Shown: positions 43,647 to 52,569, numbered from the stretch's first letter. The stretch: DNA of 64,000 nt from Caproiciproducens galactitolivorans (GCF_026672255.1 NZ_JAPOHA010000001.1:248001-312000), one strand, 5' to 3'. The notes: generated by a model from the sequence alone, not told the origin. Numbers and translations are program-made.

Positions 43647-44405
43647 TTAGATTCTTGCGGCAAGTTCAAGCGCAATATAAAAATTACGAAGCTGGTGGCC
43701 GATTTCTTCATCGCTTCCAAGAATTCTTCTCTCCCAGTCGGGGGAATCAAGCAAATCTCCGCTTATCAAAAAATTGTAAAATTCCAGTTTTCTGAAATCG
43801 CATACGGCCTGAACGCCCGCGCATTCCATTTCAACAGCAATACAGCCTTCCTTTTTTCTCTTTTCCATATTGCCTCTTGTTTCCCGATAAATGCCGTCGG
43901 TGGTCCATGTTTTCCCCATAACGTAAGGTAAACCGAGTTCATCCAATATTCCGGCGGTTTTCTCTGCATTCCGAATCACAATATAATCCTGCGCTTTGGC
44001 GTAGTGATACGAGAATCCCTCGTCACGGTATGCCTGAGTGGGAACGATCAATTTACCGGCAGTTATCTCTTTGTTTAAGGTTCCACAGGAACCAAACATG
44101 ATGTATTTTGTCGCACCGGTTAGACAATGGGCCTCTTCAATACAGGTACCGGCTCCGGCTGAAGTGATCATCGTCATATAAAATGCAATCTCCATCCCTT
44201 TATAGGGAAATCGGTAAATAGGAATGCCGCCGTTTGCCGAGCCGATTTCTGCAATCTGTTCGCATTTGAATTTTCCAAGGATATTTTCTACGACAACATT
44301 TGAAAAAGTTACAATGCAAGTATCACAAATTTTATCTCTTTTTCCGTAGAAATTAACCGGGTTGATAACGGCTCCCGTTTTGTCGTCAAAAGTTTCTGTT
44401 AACAT
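43647..44405 (-). CDS. Nucleoside phosphorylase (PNP/UDP family)
   Basis: A 252-residue phosphorylase-superfamily protein: IMFGSCGTLNKEITAGKLIV (phosphate/nucleoside region), then CIAVEMECAGVQAVCDF, the MEC/MEA signature that contacts ribose. It cleaves a nucleoside with phosphate; uridine or purine specificity cannot be assigned. It is distinct from the DeoD protein at the right end. Confidence 0.85.
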   Translation of the reverse strand: MLTETFDDKTGAVINPVNFYGKRDKICDTCIVTFSNVVVENILGKFKCEQIAEIGSANGGIPIYRFPYKGMEIAFYMTMITSAGAGTCIEEAHCLTGATKYIMFGSCGTLNKEITAGKLIVPTQAYRDEGFSYHYAKAQDYIVIRNAEKTAGILDELGLPYVMGKTWTTDGIYRETRGNMEKRKKEGCIAVEMECAGVQAVCDFRKLEFYNFLISGDLLDSPDWERRILGSDEEIGHQLRNFYIALELAARI

Positions 44406-44438
44406 TTCATACCTCCTGATTCCGTATATGGTTAATCT

Positions 44439-44800
44439 TTAGTCCAGGGTCCTATACTTCCAATCATTGTATGAATATTTATCGTTCGTAATTTCTTCAT
44501 ATCTGTCACAGACATATAGAAGATTCCTGCTTCGTTTTCTTCGCTCATCACCGTTTTCCGTTGCGCAAAAGATATCTTCTGCCATTTTGGGCTCAAAATC
44601 TGATATGCAAAAGATTTCATCATCAAAGTCTCCAACAGGACAGAAGTTGCCGTGGATGCAAGATTGACAACAAATAATCTTTACGTTCTTTGGAAGTTTG
44701 TTTTGCAAGTCAATAATCGCACTTTCAGTAGATTCCAACGATTCGGCAGCGCAAAGCTCATCGCCTATTATTACTGATATTCGAGTATAGACGGAGTCAT
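44439..44800 (-). pseudogene. Cys-rich hypothetical protein, probably N-terminally truncated
   Basis: About 120 residues including IICCQSCIHGNFCPVGDFDD and EIFCISDFEPKMAEDIFCAT. The Cys-x2-Cys-x5-Cys cluster looks conserved and may bind metal. The frame has no ribosome binding site at its apparent start (44843), which lies inside the recombinase remnant on the other strand. The natural N-terminus was probably removed when that element inserted or recombined here. Function unknown. Confidence 0.55.
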
Positions 44801-45205
44801 CGGGATAACGTGGCCGGAAAAATTTCAGATGATCGGTTTTCAAAAATGGCCAAACAATATGAAGATGAACAGAGCGGATTAGCAGGACGTATAAAAATGC
44901 TCAGGACCGAGCTTGACAAGGAAAGCCGTCGGACGGTAGGCACGGATATGTTTATGGCTACTGTACGTAAATATACCAGAGCCAGAAAGCTTACGCCGCG
45001 AATGCTGAATGAGCTGATCGATCACATTGAAGTCCATCAGGCCGAAAAGGTGAACGGCGTATACGTACAGAAGCTGACTATTCACTATAATTGTATTGGC
45101 TCCATTGAAATACCCGATGTTTCATCCCTGCCGGAACCGGATGTTCTTATACAAACGAGAAAAGGAGTAGCCGTAAGCTACTCCCAAGCGCAGATGGCAG
45201 GATAA
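44801..45205 (+). pseudogene. Large serine recombinase, C-terminal (DUF4368) remnant
   Basis: About 134 codons: DNVAGKISDDRFSKMAKQYE, a coiled-coil stretch, RKLTPRMLNELIDHIEVHQA and KLTIHYNCIGSIEIPD. This is the C-terminal coiled-coil plus DUF4368 region of Tn916/TndX-type site-specific serine recombinases. The catalytic resolvase domain and zinc ribbon are missing. It marks a lost conjugative or mobilisable element. Confidence 0.8.
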
Positions 45206-45218
45206 GCATATAAAAAAG

Positions 45219-45260
45219 CGAGTGTTCTTACAGCACTTTCAAATGCTATAAGAACACTCG
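45219..45260 (-). terminator. Terminator of tRNA-Leu
   Basis: CGAGTGTTCTTA (45219-45230) and TAAGAACACTCG (45249-45260) with an inner TAGCA/TGCTG pairing; CTTTTTTAT follows on the minus strand. Confidence 0.85.
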
Positions 45261-45263
45261 ACA

Positions 45264-45350
45264 TGGTGCCGGTGGCCGGACTTGAACCGGCACGGTATTG
45301 CTACCAATGGATTTTGAGTCCATCACGTCTGCCAATTCCATCACACCGGC
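45264..45350 (-). tRNA. tRNA-Leu (anticodon CAA)
   Basis: An 87-base gene with encoded CCA. Acceptor stem GCCGGTG/CACCGGC, D-arm GGAATTGGCAGAC, anticodon loop CTCAAAA (anticodon CAA), a long variable arm as expected for Leu, and T-arm GCCGGTTCAAGTCCGGC. Confidence 0.95.
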
Positions 45351-45465
45351 GTGAGCAACAAGTGATATTATATAATAAATCGGCGGAAAAAGCAATATGA
45401 ACTTTCAATTAATTAAGAAAAAACAGACGGAACCCCGGAATGGGCATTCCGTCTGTTTTGTAACC

Positions 45466-46269
45466 TTATAAATTCGAGTCGAACAGGGTAATGCAGTGCC
45501 TTGGGCAGACGTCAACGCATTCGCCGCATCCCGTGCACTTTTGCGGATCGACTTCGGCAATGAAGTTTTTCACATGAATTGCATCATGGGTACATGTTTT
45601 TTCGCACTTCATACAGCCGATGCATCCGATTTTACAGACTTTGTTCGTCTGGGCGCCTTTATCGCAGTTTGTGCAGCGGACGACCGCCTGCTTTTTTGCG
45701 GGGATAAAAGAAATCAGGTGCTTCGGGCAGGCCTTTATACACATAGAACAGGCTTTGCAGCGCGTCGGTTCGATTCTGGCCACGCCGTTGCAGACGCTGA
45801 CGGCGTTATACTGACACGCCCTTACACAGTCGCCTAAACCGATGCATCCGTATTGGCAGCTTGCGGGCCCTCCGGCGACCGCTGCCGCACCCGCGCAGGT
45901 TTCGATTCCTTCGTATTCCGCCTTATTGCTGGTATTGTCGTAGCTGCCGAGGCAATGAACCGTTGCGACTTTAACTTCCATCTCGCCGGAATCACAGCCA
46001 AGGTATGCCGAGATACTTTTTGCAACAGCGGCGCCGCCTACCGGGCACAGCCCCGGCTTGGATTCACCGGTTGCCAATGCTTTCGCGTAGCCGTCGCAGC
46101 CGGAAAAACCACAGGCTCCGCAGTTTGCGCCGGGAAGCAATTCGCGTATCGTTTCCGCCTTTTCATCCTTTGGCACAGCCATTACAATGGAGGCAAACGC
46201 CAGAATCAGGCCGCACAGCAGTCCGATTCCCGCAACGATCAGGATTGGAATCAGTATTTCATTCATCAT
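45466..46269 (-). CDS. rnfB: Rnf complex subunit RnfB (ferredoxin-side Fe-S protein)
   Basis: A 267-residue subunit: N-terminal transmembrane helix (about 5-30), the 4Fe-4S domain of the RnfB/Fe-S type (LLPGANCGACGFSGCDGYAK), then several CxxCxxCxxxC ferredoxin motifs (CKACSMCIKACP, CIGCMKCEKTC, CTGCGECVDVCP). It takes electrons from reduced ferredoxin and passes them into the complex. Last gene of the operon. AGGAG lies 7 bases upstream. Confidence 0.95.
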   Translation of the reverse strand: MMNEILIPILIVAGIGLLCGLILAFASIVMAVPKDEKAETIRELLPGANCGACGFSGCDGYAKALATGESKPGLCPVGGAAVAKSISAYLGCDSGEMEVKVATVHCLGSYDNTSNKAEYEGIETCAGAAAVAGGPASCQYGCIGLGDCVRACQYNAVSVCNGVARIEPTRCKACSMCIKACPKHLISFIPAKKQAVVRCTNCDKGAQTNKVCKIGCIGCMKCEKTCTHDAIHVKNFIAEVDPQKCTGCGECVDVCPRHCITLFDSNL

Positions 46270-46279
46270 TCAGCATCTC

Positions 46280-46888
46280 CTAACCCAGCATCTTGTCGAC
46301 AATTCCCTGGAAGCCAAGGAACGATACGGCTGTCAGCGAAGCGGCGACCAGAGTAATCGGCAAACCCTGCAGGCATTTGGGAACATCGTTATTTTCGATC
46401 CGTTCCCGTACGCCGGCAAACAGCACCATGGCAACCAAAAAGCCGATGCCGGAGCCGAATGCGTTTACCAGTGACTGAATAAACCCGAAGCTGGGGTCGG
46501 CCTGACCTTTTTCAATCACCAGCATTGTTACGCCGAGTACGGCGCAGTTCGTGGTGATCAGGGGCAGATAAATGCCGAGCGCATTATAAAGAGCAGGGAT
46601 ATATTTTTTCAGTACGGTTTCAATAAACTGAACGAGCGCCGCGATAATCAGAATAAACACGATGGTTTGCAGGTAAGCGAGGTTCAACGGCACCAGAACA
46701 TAGGTATAGATCGGCCAGGTCGCCGCGGTGGAAATTACCATAACAACGGTAACGGCGATACTCATACCGGTTGCGGTGTCCAGTTTTTTGGAAACGCCGA
46801 GAAACGGGCAGATGCCAAGAAATTTATTCAGTATGTAGTTTTCGGTTAAAATAGCGGCTAAAAAGATAGCGAGTAAACTTTTCATCAT
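46280..46888 (-). CDS. rnfA: Rnf complex subunit RnfA
   Basis: A 202-residue membrane subunit with six helices (LTENYILNKFLGICPFLGVS, then YLPLITTNCAVLGVTMLVIE). The conserved Cys in TENYILNKFLGICPF and TTNCAVLG contribute to the membrane 2Fe-2S centre shared with RnfE. It overlaps rnfE by 4 bases (ATGA). Confidence 0.95.
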   Translation of the reverse strand: MMKSLLAIFLAAILTENYILNKFLGICPFLGVSKKLDTATGMSIAVTVVMVISTAATWPIYTYVLVPLNLAYLQTIVFILIIAALVQFIETVLKKYIPALYNALGIYLPLITTNCAVLGVTMLVIEKGQADPSFGFIQSLVNAFGSGIGFLVAMVLFAGVRERIENNDVPKCLQGLPITLVAASLTAVSFLGFQGIVDKMLG

Positions 46889-47574
46889 TTCTTAGCACAC
46901 TCCTTTTCTCTTTCCGCCAATTTGGAGCAGCTTGCACAAAGCGGGCAGCTTTGGCAGCCAAGTTCCGCCGGCGCTTCCCCTTTACCGGCCGCAAGCTTAT
47001 TTGCAAGGGCAATCAGCATGCCGAATACGAAGAATCCGCCCGGAGGGAGCAGGAAGATAATAATCGGGGAAATGAATCCCTCCGTAATCGGAAAGCCGAA
47101 AACGGTTCCCGCGCCGAGAAGCTCACGGATAATGCCCATGACCAGCAGGGTTGCGGTAAATCCGACGCCCATGCCGAGGCCATCGAGAATGGACGGGAGC
47201 ACCTTGTTTTTATTCGCGAACATTTCCGCCCTGCCCAGAATGATACAGTTTACGACGATCAGGGGGAGGTAAATGCCGAGCGCCGCTTTCAGGCTCGGCG
47301 AATAGGCTTCTATCAGCATCTGAACGATGGTAACGAACCCGGCGATCAGCGTGATGTAACAGGGGATTCGTACCTTGTCGGGGATTACCTTGCGAAGAAG
47401 GGAAATGACGGCGTTGGAGCAAACCAGCACGAATGTTGTTGCAAGGCCCATGCCGATTGCGTTGCTTGCGGAGGTACTCAGCGCCAGCGTTGCGCAGGTA
47501 CCAAGCACAAGGCGCAGCACCGGGTTTTCTTTAATGATGCCTTTGCTGAATTCCTGCCATGGAGTTTTCGCCAT
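46885..47574 (-). CDS. rnfE: Rnf complex subunit RnfE
   Basis: A 229-residue membrane subunit paired with RnfA (ENPVLRLVLGTCATLALSTS; YLPLIVVNCIILGRAEMFA). The C-terminus has a Cys-rich tail (GCQSCPLCASCSKL), which is longer than in many homologues and may hold a metal. Start at 47574 follows GGGGGG; 1 base after rnfG. Confidence 0.93.
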   Translation of the reverse strand: MAKTPWQEFSKGIIKENPVLRLVLGTCATLALSTSASNAIGMGLATTFVLVCSNAVISLLRKVIPDKVRIPCYITLIAGFVTIVQMLIEAYSPSLKAALGIYLPLIVVNCIILGRAEMFANKNKVLPSILDGLGMGVGFTATLLVMGIIRELLGAGTVFGFPITEGFISPIIIFLLPPGGFFVFGMLIALANKLAAGKGEAPAELGCQSCPLCASCSKLAEREKECAKK

Positions 47575-47575
47575 T

Positions 47576-48130
47576 TTATTTACCCCCCTTAATCTTTTCA
47601 TACTGCGCAACGGCTTCGTTTACACATTTCGTAACCGCCTTGCTGGTGATGGTTGCGCCCGTCATGGCGTTAATCTGACCTTCTCCGGCGTTTCCGGTTT
47701 TCACCACTTCAAACCCTTTTTCCGGGGCGTTTTGCAGGTATTGATTCCGGAAATTTTCTTTTTGCGCGTTCAGGCCGAGGCCCGGCGTATCGCTGATGGT
47801 CAGAAGGACAACGCCGGTCACTTTTCCGTTTTTATCAATCCCGGTCATTACCTTTAAATCGCCGCCGTAGCTTTTCGTCTTTGTCGTAAATACATAGCCG
47901 ACAACGTCTCCTCCGTTTTTGCCGACAGCGTACAGTTTGTTTGCCGAATCCTCAAACTGCTTTGCTCCGGGAAGGACAAGCGCGCGGGAAGCGGAGGTTG
48001 TCTCCTCGTTGATCTGCTTGATTTTATCCTGTGTCATCAGATTGGTGACCGCAAGCAGGGTTGCGATCACAAGGCAGATCGTGAACAGGGTAACGGTCGG
48101 TTTCAGAATTTCCTTTGCATCGATCTTCAT
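47576..48130 (-). CDS. rnfG: Rnf complex subunit RnfG (FMN-binding)
   Basis: A 184-residue single-helix subunit. The covalent FMN site is present as MTGATITS near residue 155 (flavinylated Thr, attached by ApbE). The GLGLNAQKENFRNQYL segment is typical. It overlaps rnfD by 4 bases. Confidence 0.94.
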   Translation of the reverse strand: MKIDAKEILKPTVTLFTICLVIATLLAVTNLMTQDKIKQINEETTSASRALVLPGAKQFEDSANKLYAVGKNGGDVVGYVFTTKTKSYGGDLKVMTGIDKNGKVTGVVLLTISDTPGLGLNAQKENFRNQYLQNAPEKGFEVVKTGNAGEGQINAMTGATITSKAVTKCVNEAVAQYEKIKGGK

Positions 48131-49077
48131 TTTTTAACACGCTCCTTTCCAAAGGCAAGCGGACGTGTTAAACGCTCGATATGTGGAACCAGAATATTCA
48201 TTAAAATAATCGAGAAGGACACGCCTTCGGGAAGCTGCCCGAATATCCGGATCAGCATGGTAATGATACCCGCGCCGACCGCGTAAACAATTTTTCCTTT
48301 GAAATTGATCGGAGATGTGGCGTAATCGGTCGCCATGAAGATTGCGCCGAGCAGCAGGCCGCCCGCCAGAAGATCAAACAGAACATCCCGTCCGGCAATT
48401 AAGGACAGAACGGCAACCGTGCCGATGTAGCAAAGTGGAATCACAGGACTTATGATTTTGCGGTAGACAAGATAAATGCCGCCTAAAATCAAAGCGACCG
48501 CGCAGGTTTCACCCAGACAGCCCGCGCGAACACCGACGAACATACTGAGCAGATTCGGCATGGTGCCGCTTGCCCCGCTTTTCAGGATGCCGAGCGGGGA
48601 GGCGGTTGTCATTGCGTCTGCCGTCGTCTGCATATAGTAAAACGGTTTGTTCCATGTGCTCATCTCGGAAGGAAACGAGGCCATTAATATAATTCTTGCC
48701 GTGAGAGCAGGGTTGACGAAGTTCTGCCCGATGCCGCCGAACATCTGCTTTACAACAACGATTGCGGTGATGCCCCCGAATATAACAATAAACGGGCTTA
48801 CGCCTACCGGCACATTGAAAGCGAGCAGAAGGCCGGTTACCACCGCGCTTAAATCACCAATGGTGTTTTCCCGCTTCATCACCCTGCGGGAAACATACTC
48901 GCTTGCTACGCAGGATGCAACGGAAACGACAATCAGCAGAAGCGCTTTCGGCCCGAATATGATAACGGACGCAATCGCCGCCGGAGTCAGCGCGATGATA
49001 ACGTCCAGCATGATTTTACGGGTTGTAATGCCGCTTTTGATGTGGGGAGACGAGGATACGATCATTTTTTCTGCCAT
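48127..49077 (-). CDS. rnfD: Rnf complex subunit RnfD
   Basis: A 316-residue membrane subunit, about nine helices (SSPHIKSGITTRKIMLDVII; MFGGIGQNFVNPALTARIIL). It normally carries covalent FMN on the last Thr of a D-x-x-T-x-A-T-P motif. Here the stretch reads DAMTTASPLG, with Ser in that position. The remaining contacts look normal. ATG overlaps the rnfC stop (TAATG). Confidence 0.93.
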   Translation of the reverse strand: MAEKMIVSSSPHIKSGITTRKIMLDVIIALTPAAIASVIIFGPKALLLIVVSVASCVASEYVSRRVMKRENTIGDLSAVVTGLLLAFNVPVGVSPFIVIFGGITAIVVVKQMFGGIGQNFVNPALTARIILMASFPSEMSTWNKPFYYMQTTADAMTTASPLGILKSGASGTMPNLLSMFVGVRAGCLGETCAVALILGGIYLVYRKIISPVIPLCYIGTVAVLSLIAGRDVLFDLLAGGLLLGAIFMATDYATSPINFKGKIVYAVGAGIITMLIRIFGQLPEGVSFSIILMNILVPHIERLTRPLAFGKERVKK

Positions 49078-50408
49078 TATTTTTTACCTCCTGCTTTTAC
49101 CAGCCCTTTACCTAGCCGGATCGCCTGCACAAGCGGCCTGCCGGCAGGGCAGTTAAAGGCGCAGGAACCGCACTCCATGCAGTCCATTACGTCGTATTCC
49201 TGAAGCTTTTCAATGTCTTTGGCATTCGAATATTTTTCAAGCTGGGTAGGAATCAGGTTCATTGGGCAGCTGTTCACGCAGCGGCCGCAGCGTATGCAGG
49301 AGGTAGGCTTGTTCATCCGCGCTTCCTGCTCGTCGAACGCAAGGATTCCGTTGTTCTGTTTTAAAATCGGAAGGCTGTCATCCGCAAGGGAAAGTCCCAT
49401 CATAGGGCCGCCCATCAGCAGCTTTTTCGGCTCGGCACGGTAGCCGCCGCAGAAGTCAACGACGTCTGCAATTTTGGTTCCGACCGGAACGATCACGTTC
49501 TGCGGGTTCCGAATGGCGGAACCGTCAATGGTAACGCGCTTCTTTACGAGCGGCATGCCGGTTTTCAAGTAATTCGCCAGAAAAGCGACGGATGTGACGT
49601 TCATAACCAGACAGCCGACGTCCGCGGGGAGCTTTCCTATAGGAATTTCCCGGTTCGTGCAGGCTTTGATCAGAACTTTTTCCGCGCCCTGTGGGTATCG
49701 TGAAGGCAGCGTCAGGATGCAGATGCGGCTTTCCGCATTTGTTTCGCCGTCTGCGATGGCCTTTAACTTCCGGATGCCGTCCGGCTTATTCTCTTCCACC
49801 GCAAGGATTACCCGTTCAATTTTCAGCATGCGCCGTACAACGGAAATTCCGTCAAAGATGGATTGGGTATTTTCAATGATTTCCCGGTCGTCGGCCGTTA
49901 TGTAAGGTTCGCACTCGGCGGCGTTGACGATCAGGGTGTCGATCGGCTTATCCTTTTGCACGCTTAATTTAACATGCGTCGGGAACCCGGCGCCTCCCAA
50001 TCCGACCAGCCCGGATTCCCGGGCCGCTTTGGCAAGATCGGACGGCGTTTCAAGAACAGGCGGCTTTAAATCGGGCGAAATCTTCATTTCCCCATCCGAA
50101 TCGATCACGACTGCGTCGGAAAATTGTCCGCCGGGCAGCATGACCTTTTTGATTGCCGTGACTTTTCCGGAAATGCTTGCATGAATCGGTGCGCTGATAA
50201 AAGCGTCGCTGTCTGCAATTTTCTGCCCGACAAGAACCTCGTCGCCGACTTTTACCAGAGGCGCGCAGGGGGCGCCTGCGTGCTGCTGCATAGGAAGAAC
50301 AACCTGAGCCGGGGGCGGCAGAATGGCGGATTCTATCTGCTCGGTACTTTTCCGAGGGGGAACATCTGCACCGCCATGCGTTAAAAATGGCTTAACAGGA
50401 AATTCCAT
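49077..50408 (-). CDS. rnfC: Rnf complex subunit RnfC (NADH-side Fe-S/FMN protein)
   Basis: A 443-residue soluble subunit: N-terminal barrel-sandwich (LPMQQHAGAPCAPLVKVGDEV), NADH/FMN region (GLVGLGGAGFPTHVKLSVQK; NAAECEPYITADDREIIEN), SLBB domain, and two ferredoxin motifs (CIRCGRCVNSCP, CMECGSCAFNCP). It delivers electrons to NAD+. Start at 50408 with GGAGG 8 bases upstream. Confidence 0.95.
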   Translation of the reverse strand: MEFPVKPFLTHGGADVPPRKSTEQIESAILPPPAQVVLPMQQHAGAPCAPLVKVGDEVLVGQKIADSDAFISAPIHASISGKVTAIKKVMLPGGQFSDAVVIDSDGEMKISPDLKPPVLETPSDLAKAARESGLVGLGGAGFPTHVKLSVQKDKPIDTLIVNAAECEPYITADDREIIENTQSIFDGISVVRRMLKIERVILAVEENKPDGIRKLKAIADGETNAESRICILTLPSRYPQGAEKVLIKACTNREIPIGKLPADVGCLVMNVTSVAFLANYLKTGMPLVKKRVTIDGSAIRNPQNVIVPVGTKIADVVDFCGGYRAEPKKLLMGGPMMGLSLADDSLPILKQNNGILAFDEQEARMNKPTSCIRCGRCVNSCPMNLIPTQLEKYSNAKDIEKLQEYDVMDCMECGSCAFNCPAGRPLVQAIRLGKGLVKAGGKK

Positions 50409-50429
50409 GTTTCTAACCTCCAAATGAAA

Positions 50430-50960
50430 TTAATCTATCGTAAATTTATCCAGTAACGGCATCATTACACTTAATACGAGACCGGTTACGATTCCGGACA
50501 ATATGCCGAAAAGAATCAGCCAAGGCAGATAGTAAAGAACCGCCGGTGTGGTTAAAAGGGACGCGACCAAAAGCTGCGCCGCGTTGTGGGAAAGCGCGCC
50601 CGCTACCCCAAGCCCGACCAGTCCGAAGGGGCGGCTCTTGATGCGGAGCAGGAGCCACATGACAAGGGTACTGAGCAAGCCGCCGGAAAGGCTCATCAGC
50701 ATAGCGGTGAACCCCCGGGTAATTCCGGCAAACAGCCCTTTTATAACGGCAATGCAAAGGGCGGGGGCAAGCCCTACCGCACCGGCCGCGTACATGGTAA
50801 CAAGATTGGAAAGCCCCAGCTTTGCACCGGGGGGCAAAAGCGGGAGCGGGGGGAGCGCCAGTTCGATTGCCGACAGAACAAGGGCGAGCGCGGTTAAAAG
50901 GCCGTTAAAGGCAACGCTCCGCGTACGCGGGGATAAATTCAATTTAGACGGCTGATTCAT
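50430..50960 (-). CDS. Gx transporter family membrane protein
   Basis: A 176-residue protein with five or six predicted helices, opening GLLTALALVLSAIELALPPL and containing PPGAKLGLSNLVTMYAAGAV. It belongs to the Gx/heptaprenyl-diphosphate-synthase-component-I membrane family, which resembles ECF-transporter S components. It is found next to NusG-II and rnf genes in other Clostridia. A flavin-precursor or cofactor import role for Rnf/ApbE is an inference only. Confidence 0.8.
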   Translation of the reverse strand: MNQPSKLNLSPRTRSVAFNGLLTALALVLSAIELALPPLPLLPPGAKLGLSNLVTMYAAGAVGLAPALCIAVIKGLFAGITRGFTAMLMSLSGGLLSTLVMWLLLRIKSRPFGLVGLGVAGALSHNAAQLLVASLLTTPAVLYYLPWLILFGILSGIVTGLVLSVMMPLLDKFTID

Positions 50961-50964
50961 TTTC

Positions 50965-51330
50965 TTACCCTGTAAACCCGTCAAAGGTTTTTTTATCCTC
51001 TATGATTCGGACGGAAATTTTTGCCGGAAGACAAACCGCCACCTGTCCCGGTTTCGTAAGTTTGCCCGTCCGTACGCAGATCTGGTCGCGGCAGTCGGAA
51101 TGCCGGAAGGAAATCGCGCCGGGTTCCAGCAGCAGCTTAACGTGGTATTCGCCGCCCAAGTCGATGATCTGCGTGGTTTTTTGTTTCCCTAAATCGAAGC
51201 GGTAGCATTCCGTGCCGTTTCGTTCAACCACGGCAACCCCGGTGCTTTTTGTACTGTTAAAACAGAACAGCAGTACAACGGCAAGAAGAAGAAAAAATAA
51301 AATGAAAAAGACATCCTGTTTTTTTATCAT
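50965..51330 (-). CDS. NusG domain II-containing membrane-anchored protein
   Basis: A 121-residue protein: one N-terminal transmembrane helix (about 7-25), then an extracytoplasmic NusG-II fold with DCRDQICVRTGKLTKPGQVA and VCLPAKISVRI. The two Cys may form a disulfide. It is a regular partner of rnf and apbE in Clostridia and may help present or stabilise flavinylated subunits; the exact role is unknown. Confidence 0.85.
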   Translation of the reverse strand: MIKKQDVFFILFFLLLAVVLLFCFNSTKSTGVAVVERNGTECYRFDLGKQKTTQIIDLGGEYHVKLLLEPGAISFRHSDCRDQICVRTGKLTKPGQVAVCLPAKISVRIIEDKKTFDGFTG

Positions 51331-51339
51331 AATCGCATA

Positions 51340-52401
51340 TTATACTCCACTTTCTACAAGAGTATATTTCCTATTGGATAATTTAAAGATATTTTTCATG
51401 CTTTCTGTTAAATAAACTTGATTATCCGTTGTAATAAAAATACCCCCGGCGTTATATTTCTTCAGCAGCTCGGTCCCCTTTTCCCGTCCAAGCACAAAAC
51501 AGGCGGTTGAAAGCGCGTCACTCAGCGCACCGTTGCTGCATACGACCGTGACGGAGATCAGGCCGTTGTTTTCCGGGTATCCGGTCTTTGGATTCAGCAG
51601 ATGGTGGTAAGTGACGCCGTTCTTTGTAAAGTACTTTTCATAGGTGCCGGAGGTGGAAACATAGCCGGATTGAAGATCAATCGACCCGATGGAAGTGCTT
51701 TGCGTTTCGGTGCTGTGCGGGTCACGTACGGCAATGTTCCAGGGGGTTCCGTCTTCTTTCGTTCCGAACACGCCGATGCTGCCTCCGACCGCAACAATTC
51801 CATAGTCCGCGCCGGCCTGCTTGTAAGCGGCTACCGCTTCGTCGCATGCCGCGCCCTTTCCGACCGCGCCAAGGTCAACAGCCATATAATGCATTTTTAA
51901 TGAGGCGGCGGATTCCTGCGTGTTAACGCGAAGATCATGATAATTTACATATTTTAAATATTTCTGAATTTCTTCTTTTGCGGGGAGATGCTGATTCTCG
52001 CCACCGAAATCCCAAAGGGAGGAAATCGGCAGAATGGTAGGATCGAGCGCGCCGTCCGATTTTTCCGCAACGTCAAGGCTTTTTTGAAGGATTGCCGCCG
52101 TTCTTGGATCGATCGAAATCCAGTCGGAGCCGGAAGCTTGGTTCAGTTTGCTGATATCGGAATCACCGAGTCTCCAGGAAATCAGATTCTCCAGTTCGCC
52201 GATTTTCTGTGCCGCTGCTTTGGCAGCCTGCTGCGCGTTTTTGCCGTAAACGGTTTGCTGCACGTAGGTTCCCATTGCATAATTTGTGCATTCAAAGCTT
52301 TGCGGTTTTTGATTGGATTTTATAAAAATACCGGCCAATACGGCCAGTATCACAAAGAATACAGCGGAAAGCAGGAGAACGAGCTTTTTATCTTTTTTCA
52401 T
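51340..52401 (-). CDS. apbE: FAD:protein FMN transferase
   Basis: A 353-residue ApbE. An N-terminal membrane anchor (about 6-26) is followed by the flavin transferase domain: YAMGTYVQQTVYG, DLGAVGKGAACDEAVAAYK, YVSTSGTYEKYF and HHLLNPKTGYPENNG (metal/FAD residues). It attaches FMN from FAD to Thr/Ser of RnfG and RnfD. First gene of the rnf operon, which places the maturase with its targets. Strong promoter upstream. Confidence 0.93.
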   Translation of the reverse strand: MKKDKKLVLLLSAVFFVILAVLAGIFIKSNQKPQSFECTNYAMGTYVQQTVYGKNAQQAAKAAAQKIGELENLISWRLGDSDISKLNQASGSDWISIDPRTAAILQKSLDVAEKSDGALDPTILPISSLWDFGGENQHLPAKEEIQKYLKYVNYHDLRVNTQESAASLKMHYMAVDLGAVGKGAACDEAVAAYKQAGADYGIVAVGGSIGVFGTKEDGTPWNIAVRDPHSTETQSTSIGSIDLQSGYVSTSGTYEKYFTKNGVTYHHLLNPKTGYPENNGLISVTVVCSNGALSDALSTACFVLGREKGTELLKKYNAGGIFITTDNQVYLTESMKNIFKLSNRKYTLVESGV

Positions 52402-52421
52402 CGGTCAACCTCCAGTAGTAG

Positions 52422-52450
52422 ATTATACCATGATTTCATACAAAGTCCAA
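52422..52450 (-). promoter_or_regulatory. Promoter of the apbE-rnf operon
   Basis: TTGGAC (52445-52450), 17 bases, TATAAT (52422-52427) on the minus strand, close before the CTGGAGG ribosome binding site. Confidence 0.85.
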
Positions 52451-52502
52451 TAAAACCGCATTTTTTAAGACTAACGAAGAAACCGCTGCCTGCGGAAGAA
52501 AT

Positions 52503-52541
52503 AAAGTCACCTGCCTGCGTTTTTTGCCGGCAGATGACTTT
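52503..52541 (-). terminator. Terminator after the diguanylate cyclase gene
   Basis: A 16-base imperfect stem (52503-52518 with 52526-52541, two mismatches, loop GTTTTTT); TTTATTTCTT follows on the minus strand. Confidence 0.7.
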
Positions 52542-52569
52542 CTCTTCTATTATAGTATCCTTTCTTCGT

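Noticed and set aside
44801-45350. Active integrative element at tRNA-Leu
   Set aside because: Only the recombinase C-terminus remains; no catalytic domain, no conjugation genes and no direct repeat of the tRNA end seen nearby.
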